Source: Pithys albifrons albifrons (taxonomy: Eukaryota > Chordata > Aves > Passeriformes > Thamnophilidae). Taken from it: a DNA stretch of 64,000 bases. Below the pieces are notes generated by a model that was given only the letters and a program-made list of their open reading frames with translations, searched no databases and had not been told where the DNA came from. Location: contig NC_092467.1 of NCBI RefSeq assembly GCF_047495875.1, positions 33,038,878 through 33,102,877 on the forward strand, read 5' to 3'. The stretch's first letter is position 1, and each line of letters begins with the position of its first letter. Shown here in pieces: positions 1 through 7,334 of the stretch. Position numbers and translations under genes: made by a program.

Positions 1-111
1 CAAAAGTCAGTAATGGCTCAGGGAGACTGAGAAAATAATCAGCAACTGTTCTGAACACGTCCCTTTCAAACCCACTGTACGTTGCTTGGCTCATGTCATT
101 GTTTCTGGGCC
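1..111 (-). CDS. DEPDC1: DEPDC1 coding exon 7, partial (runs off window)
   Basis: The acceptor is CCTCTTTTCAG|GG; GG completes the split Trp codon. It encodes PRNNDMSQATYSGFERDVFR, then TVADYFLSLPEPLLTF, matching the Rho-GAP-like core. The exon continues past position 1, so its end and the rest of the gene are outside the window. Confidence 0.95.
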
Positions 112-3100
112 CTGAAAAGAGGGGAAGACAGAAAATTCAACAAAAAAAAAGTCACATTTCCATTATAAAAGATACTTTTGAAAATCAGCATCAGTTTATT
201 CCTGTTTCACAAGGAAATAACTATGTCAGCAATACACAAATATTGTGTTTAGCACCATCTGTAAGCAAAGACAGTGCAGCCACTCAAGAGTTGTGCTCAG
301 TTTCAACAAGTAAGAGAACAAACAAACAAACAAATAAAAACATTATGGCCTTTGTAGGTTCCTCAGAAAGTAACAGACTTGTAGTATTTCCCTTCCTTTC
401 CAAAGGACAGGGATCCCAGTTCTCCCACAGGGAGCTCTAAGTTCTAAGAGCAAGAGGAAACTCGTGGTAGAACCAGCACATGGAAAAGGAGCTCATTATC
501 TCTGATGTCATTTGAGAGGCACTCATCTAATTAATTTAGAGTTGATTTAGCCAACCTAAGAGAAAATTGATGTCCCCAGATCAACATGAATTGTAGGAAA
601 CGTTTTGGTCCAGCTCAAAGCCAGTGACTGGAAAAGGCAAGTCCTTTTACTCCTGAAAAAACTACATTAGAAGAAACTACACACAGGTTTCACCCAGTGC
701 CAAAGCCAAATATCCCAACTGATCTTCACACACACAAATATTTCCCTTTCAGCTCTCAAAGTAAGTTTCTGGAACTTAAAATCTGTTCAGTGACTTACAG
801 TAGGCGAGACACTTCATGGCTGACAGCACCCAGTGAGGGAGGTCTTCTAAAATATGAATAAACAGGCACAGGATTTATACATAAACCCACAGACTTAATG
901 ACTAACACAAATAATGGCACTGATGCTGTGAATGGCCCTTCCCCCCAAAAACAGGACTTTGAGCACGTTAGTGCAGGGTAAGATAAAAAGTAAAGGTCCT
1001 TTAATAACACAGGGCCTACAGCCCACAGGAATACAGGATGACATCCACGTGCCTCAGTTCTTGTTTCCATGGCTTTTATAATAAGATCCCTCCAATCATT
1101 GCTTTACACATTTCTCAGTCCAGCCCTGGTCCAACCCCTGGTACAACCCCTGGAATTGGGTCTGGGGTCATCAAGACCCTCTGTCTTCATCAGCTCTTCT
1201 TCCTCAGGCACACAAAGGTCTCTTGGAGTTCATCCAGTTCTGGCTTTTGGGTCACTCTGACCTGTGTTTATGTTTCATTCTGTGGCCCTTCTGATATCCT
1301 TCAGCTCTTTACCTTGGAAAGGAGTCTAAACAAGATTAATTAACTAAAGGAATTTGAGCTCCCTGTTCTGGGACGGGGTAGTGATAGAAAGGCATTAAAC
1401 TGAAACTGTTAGAAATATTAACCCTCTAAAAATCTACAACTACTGTGCTCCTAAAATCTACAAAATGTGAAAATCAGAACAAAAACCCCTTTGGCATCAC
1501 ACACATGCATTAAGTAACACCTCAAGTGCAGAAGATGGAATTTAAAGTTAATTTTAAATATTGCCATACACGTAATTTTGACAGGACAAGGGGGAATGGC
1601 TTTAAGTTGAAGGAAGGCAGGGTTGGATCACATGCTAGGAAGGAAATTTTTCTCTGGGAGGGTGGGCAGGCCCTGGCACAGGTGCCCAGAGAAGCTGTGC
1701 CTGCCCCATCCCTGAGAGTGCCCAAGGCCAGGCTGGACAGGGCTTGGAGTAACCTGGGATAGTGGGAGGTGTCCCTGCCCATGGCAGGGGTGGCACTGAC
1801 TCATCTTTAAGGTGCCTCCCAACCCAAACCACTCTGTGATTCTGTTATTCCATAAAGAGTGAATGCAACACACCTACAAACCTTCAGTCAAATACACTGA
1901 ACCCTCCTGTGGTAGGACAGCCCATGAAATGCATTCATTAATTCCTGCAGCAATTCCAGCAGGCACACCCAGGGCAGCAGAGCTCACCTGCCTTGTTGTG
2001 CAGCACCACCACGCCGTGTTTGCTGGTGCAGCTCATGTTGTACAGGATGTGCTCAGGCACCAGCTGGGCTGGCTCCACCAGCCCCTCCAGCGACGGCAGG
2101 CCCAGGACACTCTGCAGGCTGTGGGGGCAAGAGCAGGGGCTGCCTGAAGGGGGGTGGGGATGGGGGAGAACCAGCCCCTTTCTTATCTACACAAAAACAC
2201 GTGCTGAGAAGTGCTGGGTCCTGCCCTTTGGCCACCCCAACCCCCTGCAGCGCTCCAGGCTGGGCACAGAGTGGCTGGAGAGCAGCCAGGCAGAGGGACC
2301 TGGGGGGACTGAGGGACAGGAAGCTCAACAGGAGCCAACAGTGTGCCCAGGTGGCCAAGAAGGCCAAGGGGATCCTGGCCTGGATCAAGAACAGTGTGGC
2401 AGCAGGGCCAGGGCAGTGACCCTTCCCCTGGACTCTGCCTTGGGGAGGCCACACCTTGAGTGTTGTGTTCAGTTCTGGGCCCCTCAGCTCAGGAAGGACA
2501 TTGAGGGGGTGGAGCGGGGCCAGAGAAGAGCAACGAGGCTGGAGAAGGGACTGGAGGTGGCACTGAGTGTCCTCTTAAACACCTCCAGGGACAGAGAATC
2601 CAACATGTCTTGATCCAACCCTACTGTGATCACCAGCCCAGGGCACTCTGTGCCCTGGGCTGGTGATCACAGTGGGGTTGGATCAAGGGTTGGATTTTAT
2701 GATCTCAGAGTTCTCTTCCAACCCAACTGAGAAGAGCAACGAGGCTGGAGAAGGGACTGGAGCACAAGCCCTGTGGGGAGAGGCTGAGGGAGCTGGGGGT
2801 GTTCAGCCTGGAGAAGAGGAGGCTCAGAGGTGACCTCAGCACTGTCTGGAACTCCCTGAAGGGAAGTTCTGCCCAGGTGGGGGTTGGTCTCTTCTCCCAG
2901 GCACTCAGCAATAGGACAAGGGGGCACGATGGGCTCAAGCTCTGCCAGGGGAAATTGGAGATCAGGAAGAAATTCTTTGCAGAGAGAGTGCTCAGGGATT
3001 GGAATGGGCTGCCCAGAGAGGGGGTGGATTTCCCATCCCTGGAGGTTTTTCAGCTGAGCTTGGCCGTGGCACTGAGTGCCATGATCTGGTAAAGGGACTG

Positions 3101-6100
3101 GAGTTGGACCAAGGGTTGGACTTGATGATCTCAGAGGTCTTTTCCAACCCAATCCATTCTATGATTCCATAAGCTCATCTGCTGTTTAGTGAACTCTCAT
3201 TGCCAGGACATGCTTTTCCCTGGGACAAAGGGCAGCAGCCAGTGAGGAAGAGCATCTGTGGCACTCAAAATATCCTTCAGCAACAGCAAAGAATCAAAAA
3301 TGCCTTAAATGCAACAATCCAATGTAAATAAACACATTGGGAATCCCATGTAGACAACAGTCAGCAAAAATATTCAATCCAATGTTAATAAACACTTTGG
3401 GAATCCTATGTATAATCAGCAAAAATATTCCACTTAATAATCAGCAAAAATATTCCACTTAAAAGGTTGACTGGGATATTTCATACCCAAAGCACTTCCA
3501 TGGGAAGGTTCCATTATTTGTAATTTATGACTTACTGTATCAGAATGATGTTCCTCCAAGTTTCCTTCACATATTCCTGGCTTATTTCCTTCCTTTGTAG
3601 AGTGTCTTCCTTGTCTTCTTTTGTTACATCAGGTTTGGTTTTTCCTAGGTTTTCCTGAAAATGAGTGTTTATACTGTAAGATAAAGAGGACTCTTCAATA
3701 AAAACTGGAATCAGAAGTAAAGGGCATTCTGTGGAACAATAAATCCCACCTGACCCAAGGAATAACCTTCACACTGAAATGCAAGCAAACAACTAGAAAA
3801 GGAAAAGAGGACACTGAAAGAAGACCTGATCAAATCCCCAAATTACCCACTTAAAAACATCTCACACCCAGATGCATTTGTAAGGGAATTATCCTCCTTT
3901 AGGAGTGGAATCTCAATGCAGAATTTATGCACACACAAATCTCAAACAAAGAAAGGGCCAAACACACATTCAAATTCTTTAAAAAGCTGACCAGTTAAGT
4001 CATTTCTGTCTTTTATTTGTCCCTCAAAAAAGTGTATTGAATTTCATCCAGGCCATTTCTAGAGCTGCACCTTCCAGCCCTCCCAGTCCTTCCAAACAAA
4101 AAGAAAACCCTCCCACACTGATTAATTTCTTAATATTTCTTATTTCTTAACTACCAAATTATTTCTCAAGCTGGAAGGGAAGATGCCACAACAGAACAGC
4201 AGCACTAAAAGCTGATTGTTTCTAGTTTTATGTTTTTAAAGAATAAAGACAATACAACTGCAATTACAGAAACAGGAGTCATTACCAGAGACTTAAATAT
4301 CTCCTGTTTTTTCAGAGTCCTCTTGGACAAATGGGGCAGTTTAAAAAGTTTTTCTTTGTCTGTAGGGAGGTTTTCTGAGTTCTCTCTTGGTGGGCTTGGT
4401 AGAGGTTTAACTGGAGATGCTGAAGGAAACCTGTAATGGGTGGGAGACATGAAATACATGCAGAATAGATTAGAAATAAAGTAAGTTATTTAACCAAAGC
4501 AGTGATTCCCTACCAGTGTGACTCCTCAAGGTTATGAAGAGACTTGGCAAAGGAAGAAGGAAAACACTGATTTTTTTTTTATTATATGATAAATTAGGTA
4601 TGGGCTATTTTTCTTGGTGAGGATGCTCAGATGTTTACAGAGCACTGAGCACAGGATTTGAGAAGTGAGGGCCATTAACATCTTTCATTTCAGAGCTGTT
4701 TGGCTCCGTTTCCCACTCAGACTTTCTGTAAAAGGTACAGGAGCAATAAACACAGCAGGGAGCTGGTACAGAGCACTGCCTGGCTCCCCTCCAGGGCACT
4801 GGAGTGCAGTGAGTATTCCAGGGAAAGCCTGGACAGCCAAAGGCACAGACACAGCCCTGGGGACACCCTGCATGGTCTGACTGAGAGTCAGAGGGAAACA
4901 GTGCAGCAAAACAACACTAGTCATTACAATTCTGGCCCAACCCAGTTTGGAGCGTTTTAAACCCAAATTAATTCTCCCCGTGGTGGTTCTCACGTCCCTA
5001 CCTGTACAGGGCACCGTTGTCCTCCAGGTTTTCATCTCCCCACCTGCCCTTGATGTCCTCGATGATGTGGTGCTTGAGGAACTTCCTGAGCAGCTGCACC
5101 GCCTGCTCCCTGCTCACGTCGTGCCCGCGGGGGCCGGGGCCGGGGCCGGTGGCGGTGGCGATGCCGGAGCGCAGCGCCCGGTGCAGCCAGTCCGCGGCCT
5201 CGGCGGCGCTGAAGCAGCGCCCGTGTCGCCGCAGGCCCTGCCGGTGGCTCCGGAGCGGCATCCCGGCCCGGAACTGGCGCGTCAGCTCAGCCCACTGCGG
5301 GGACAGCGGGGACACCGCGCTGAGCGGGGACAGCGGGGACAGAGGGGACAGCGGGGACAGCGCGCTGAGCGGGGACAGCGGGGACAGAGGGGCCAGCGGG
5401 GACAGAGGGGACAGCGGGGACAGAGGGGACAGCGGGGACAGCGGGGACAGCGGGGACAGAGGGGACAGCGCGCTGAGCGGGGACAGCGGGGACAGCGCGC
5501 TGAGTGGGGACAGCGGGGACAGTGCGCTGAGCGGGGACAGCGGGGATAGCGGGGACAGCGCGCTGAGCGGGGACAGCGGGGACACCGCGCTGAGCGGGGA
5601 CAGCGGGGACACCGCGCTGAGCGGGGACAGCGGGGACAGTCGGGCCAGCGGGGACAGCGCGCTGAGCGGGGCACGGAGGGGCAGCACACCCGGGTGTCGG
5701 GACAGTGGGCGGGGGGATGTGTGTCCCTGGGCAGCCCTATATAGTGACAGCAGAGAGGGGATCCCAGGACACCTCTATGTCGTGACAGCGGGTAAGGTGT
5801 CACAGGGCACCTGGATATCGTGACAGAGGGCAGGGCGTCCCAGAGCACCCGGATATCGTGACAGTGGGCATGGGAGGATGTATCTCAGGGCACCTGTATA
5901 TCGTGACAGTGGGCAGGGGGTCCCAGGGCACCCGTATATTGTGACGGCAGGCACGAGTGGGAGGTGTATCCCAGAGCACCCGTATATCGCAACAGTGGGC
6001 GGGTGTGGGGGGAAATGTATCCCTGGGCACCCGTATATCGTAGCAGCGGGCACGGAGGGGCGTATCCCTGGGCACCCGCATGTCGCGACAGCAGGCACGG

Positions 6101-6495
6101 GGTGAGGGGGGGGGGAGAAATGTATCCCTGAGCACCCACGTGTCGCGAGAGCAGGCAGGGTGTCCCAGGGCACCCACGTGTCGCGACAGCAGTCACGAGG
6201 GGCAGGGCCACCTCCTGTCCCACCGCGCCCCCGCCCCGCTCCCGCTGCTCACCAGCCGCGTGGCGCGGTACGGGCCCTGGTGCGGGCCTGGTCCCGGTCC
6301 CGATCGCGGCTCTTGTCTTTGTCCTTGTCCCGATCCCGGTCCCGGTCCCGATCGCGGTTCCTGTCCTTGTCCTTGTCCCGATCCCGGTCCCGATCGCGGT
6401 TCCTGTCCTTGTCCTTGTCCCGATCCCTGTCCCGGTCCCAATCCCAATCCCAATCCCGATGGTCCCTGTCCCTCTCCCTCTCCCGGCCCCGCCAT
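1..6495 (-). CDS. DEPDC1: DEPDC1, DEP domain-containing protein 1, 5' part (seven coding exons, cut at left edge)
   Basis: The spliced minus-strand reading frame (6495..6253, 5294..5002, 4430..4286, 3654..3536, 2118..1988, 846..799, 111..1) gives 363 codons plus one base. Conserved pieces are GPYRATRL, FRAGMPLRSHRQ, IIEDIKGRWG, LFKLPHLSKRT, SLQ/VLGLPSLE, DLPHWVLSAMKCLA and GFERDVFRT, which match vertebrate DEPDC1 better than its paralogue DEPDC1B; the linker with LFKL and LSKRT is DEPDC1-like. The predicted protein has a repeat-derived N-terminus (residues 1-70), the DEP domain (about 90-180), a linker, and the beginning of the Rho-GAP-like domain (from about residue 255). Human DEPDC1 has about 811 residues, so more than half lies beyond the window. 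In mammals the protein is a G2/M-expressed mitotic and transcription-repression factor; the DEP domain is a membrane/receptor-targeting fold. Introns are short (571 to 1417 bp). Identity comes from remembered family sequence, not a search. Confidence 0.95.
799..846 (-). CDS. DEPDC1: DEPDC1 coding exon 6 (48-bp microexon-like)
   Basis: The acceptor is CATATTTTAG|AA and the donor CTACT|GTAAGT. It encodes DLPHWVLSAMKCLAY, with a Glu codon split at the left junction and a Trp codon split at the right. DLPHWVLSAMKCLA is almost invariant in DEPDC1 and DEPDC1B, so this short exon is secure. Confidence 0.95.
1583..1846 (+). mobile_element. CR1 LINE 3' fragment in DEPDC1 intron 5
   Basis: The segment has the CR1 tail series: CCCAGAGAAGCTGTG, CCAGGCTGGACAGGGCTTG, GGAGGTGTCCCTGCCCATGG, then TCTTTAAGGTGCCTCCCAAC and a terminal TGTGATTCTGTT-type end. 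It is antisense to DEPDC1 and 5' truncated, as most CR1 copies are. Confidence 0.9.
1988..2118 (-). CDS. DEPDC1: DEPDC1 coding exon 5 (Rho-GAP-like domain)
   Basis: The acceptor is GCCCCCACAG|C and the donor GGCAG|GTGAGC. The first base completes a codon split with exon 4. It encodes LQSVLGLPSLEGLVEPAQLV, PEHILYNMSCTSKHG and VVVLHNKA. This is the VLG.PSLE...YNM..TSK.GVV block typical of DEPDC1. The third positions are markedly GC-rich compared with exons 4 and 6. Confidence 0.95.
2205..3170 (+). mobile_element. CR1 LINE 3' fragment (degenerate end of ORF2 plus tail) in DEPDC1 intron 4
   Basis: Plus-strand frames resemble the CR1 ORF2 C-terminus in broken pieces: [46 protein letters not shown] and IRKKFFAERVLRDWNGLPRE. 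Frameshifts and stops separate them, so it is a dead copy. It ends in GATCTCAGAGGTCTTTTCC and TTCTATGATTCCAT, the usual CR1 terminus. A hairpin (2609..2687) and a second CR1-tail-like piece (about 2675-2735) interrupt it, which suggests a rearranged or nested insertion. It is antisense to DEPDC1. Confidence 0.9.
2609..2687. repeat. Near-perfect 38-bp inverted repeat (3-bp loop)
   Basis: Arms are 2609..2646 and 2650..2687, with one T/G mismatch at 2622/2674. The first arm begins CTTGATCCAACCC and the second ends GGTTGGATCAAG. In RNA the mismatch would be a G-U pair on one strand, giving an almost fully paired stem. Confidence 0.95.
3316..3466. repeat. Short tandem duplication in DEPDC1 intron 4
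   Basis: A 60-bp unit starting AATCCAATGT is present twice (3316 and 3376), and its last 24 bp (AATCAGCAAAAATATTCCAC) is duplicated once more. The sequence is AT-rich and of no recognised element type. Confidence 0.85.
3536..3654 (-). CDS. DEPDC1: DEPDC1 coding exon 4 (linker to GAP-like domain)
   Basis: The acceptor is CATTTTCAG|GAAAAC and the donor ATACA|GTAAGT. The 39 codons plus two bases encode ENLGKTKPDVTKEDKEDT, then a KEISQEYVKETWRNIILI segment. The second part aligns with the ELSQEDVEEVW..ILI region that opens the Rho-GAP-like domain of DEPDC1. It was found by translating between recognised exons, and the phases on both sides fit. Confidence 0.93.
4286..4430 (-). CDS. DEPDC1: DEPDC1 coding exon 3 (linker)
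   Basis: The acceptor ATTACAG|G completes an Arg codon split with exon 2 (AG|G); the donor is TCTCTG|GTAATG. The 48 full codons read FPSASPVKPLPSPPREN, then a DKEKLFKLPHLSKRTLKKQ segment, the conserved DEPDC1 linker after the DEP domain. The exon ends in phase 0. Confidence 0.93.
5002..5294 (-). CDS. DEPDC1: DEPDC1 coding exon 2 (DEP domain)
   Basis: The acceptor is CCCCGCAG, then TGG GCT GAG (W-A-E); the donor is TACAG|GTAGGG. The 97 codons plus two bases hold nearly the whole DEP domain: FRAGMPLR, the CFSAAEAADWLHRAL helix, AVQLLRKFLKHHIIED and IKGRWGDENLEDN. Between the DWLHRALRSG helix and the VSREQ helix sits a Gly/Pro-rich insert (TGPGPGPRGHD) that makes this loop about ten residues longer than I recall for human DEPDC1. 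The acceptor lies directly at the edge of a minisatellite in intron 1. Confidence 0.95.
5298..5676. repeat. 9-bp based minisatellite in DEPDC1 intron 1, touching exon 2 acceptor
   Basis: The basic unit is GGGGACAGC on the plus strand, interspersed with a variant holding GCGCTGAGC; higher-order units are about 26-36 bp. The minus (transcribed) strand is the pyrimidine-rich GCTGTCCCC series, and its last unit forms the polypyrimidine tract and CAG of the exon 2 splice acceptor. Runs of four Gs recur about every 9 bp on the plus strand. Confidence 0.95.
5699..6201. repeat. Second minisatellite in DEPDC1 intron 1 (about 45-65 bp units)
   Basis: About ten degenerate units share the core ACCCGTATATCGTGACAG followed by a G-rich spacer of variable length ending near CCCAGGGC. 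Units differ by indels in the G-rich part, so the array is old or imprecisely copied. Confidence 0.9.
6253..6495 (-). CDS. DEPDC1: DEPDC1 coding exon 1 (N-terminus, repeat-expanded)
   Basis: The ATG is at 6495..6493 and the exon ends in CTG before the donor GTGAGC at 6252. It encodes 81 residues starting MAGPGEGEGQ and ending HQGPYRATRL. Only the last ten or so residues match the known N-terminus of the family; the human protein has about 15 residues before this junction. The rest is a tandem Gly/Gln/Pro repeat with EPRSGPG at each turn. The start was chosen because it is the last in-frame ATG before the conserved block; another in-frame ATG at 6597 lies upstream of the promoter-like CCAAT and CHR motifs and is less likely. 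The exon ends in phase 0. Confidence 0.85.
6290..6460. repeat. DEPDC1: Coding minisatellite inside DEPDC1 exon 1
   Basis: Tandem blocks of CCCGATCCCGGT and TCCTTGTCCTTGT type repeat roughly three times. On the minus strand in the DEPDC1 frame they give Gly/Gln/Pro-rich blocks punctuated by QEPRSGPG. Most of the unit is built of 6-bp steps, so copy changes of that size would keep the frame. Confidence 0.85.
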
Positions 6496-6660
6496 TGCGG
6501 CCCCTCCGCCCCGCACAGCGCCCCCTGCCGGCCCGCCCGTCCCAACGGCCGCCGCCGTTCGAATGAGCCGCGGCCGCCCATTGGGCGAGCGGGGCACGCG
6601 GCGAGGGAGGGGCGGGCACGTGACGCTTGAGGGGAGGTGTCTGAGGGCGGGGCGGGGCCT
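6496..6660 (-). promoter_or_regulatory. DEPDC1: DEPDC1 core promoter with CCAAT, CDE-like and CHR-like elements
   Basis: Read on the minus strand, going toward the ATG: GC boxes near 6643-6658, an E-box CACGTG at 6617-6622, a CCAAT box at 6584..6580, a CDE-like CGCGG at 6572..6568, a four-base spacer, and a CHR-like TTCGAA at 6563..6558. The ATG is 63 bp further on. CDE and CHR four bases apart, with an NF-Y site just upstream, is the known layout of DREAM/MuvB-controlled G2/M genes such as CDC25C, which fits DEPDC1's cell-cycle expression. There is no TATA box. The transcription start was not determined. Confidence 0.7.
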
Positions 6661-6868
6661 GAGGGCGGGGTCTGAGGGGCTGCGAGTTCGAGTCCTGCGG
6701 GCGGTGATTGCCCAACGGCACCTAATTACTTAGCAGTAATCAATTAGTCTCAGTTAGCTCCTTACAGTCATTACCGTGCTGTGAGAGCCGCCCTAGGGGT
6801 GGAGGTGCGGTCCGGCAGCGCCTCGGGAGCCCCGGAGGGTGTGAACAGACCCGGCCATGTGTGGCATT

Positions 6869-7330
6869 CCCTGTGCCCTGTCCCTGCCCTGGCACAGCTC
6901 CAGCCATCCCCTGGGTGCTGTCCCTGCCCTGGCACAGCTCCAACCATTCCCTGTGCCCTGTCCCTGCCCTGGCACAGCTCCAGCCATCCCCTGGGTGCTG
7001 TCCCTGCCCTGGCACAGCTCCAGCCATTCCCTGTGCCCTGTCCCTGCCCTGGCACAGCTCCAGCCATTCCCTGGGTGCTGTCCCTGCCCTGGCACAGCTT
7101 CAGCCATTCCCTGGGTGCTGTCCCTGCTCTGGCACAGCTCGAGCCCTTTCCCCGTGCCCTGTCCCTGCCCTGGCACAGCTCCAGCCATTCCCTGTGCCCT
7201 GTCCCTGCCCTGGCACAGCTCCAGCCATTCCCTGTGCCCTGTCCCTGCCCTGGCACAGCTCCAGCCATCCCCTGGGTGCTGTCCCTGCCCTGGCACAGCT
7301 CCAGCCATCCCCTGGGTGCTGTCCCTGGTC
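6869..7330. repeat. 40-bp minisatellite upstream of DEPDC1
   Basis: About 11-12 tandem units of 40 bp contain CCTGCCCTGGCACAGCTCCA. Two unit types (ending in CTGTGCCCTGT or CTGGGTGCTGT) are interspersed. Frames are open through the array on both strands, but these are products of the repeat, not genes. Confidence 0.95.
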
Positions 7331-7334
7331 CCAC

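Larger units (their letters stand above)
5000..6720. other. CpG island over DEPDC1 exons 1-2 and promoter
   Basis: CG dinucleotides are dense from exon 2 through the promoter, in contrast to the CpG-poor DNA on both sides. Part of the density comes from the intron 1 minisatellites, whose units contain several CpGs each. Confidence 0.8.

Noticed and set aside
6249..6581. Arg/Asp/Lys-rich frame overlapping DEPDC1 exon 1 on the same strand
   Set aside because: It looks like a splicing-factor RD domain, but it is another phase of the exon 1 repeat and lacks the conserved GPYRATRL junction.
6640..6705. tRNA B-box-like sequence GTTCGAGTCC at 6686-6695
   Set aside because: The flanking bases do not form a T-arm stem and no A-box or acceptor stem is present at the right distance.
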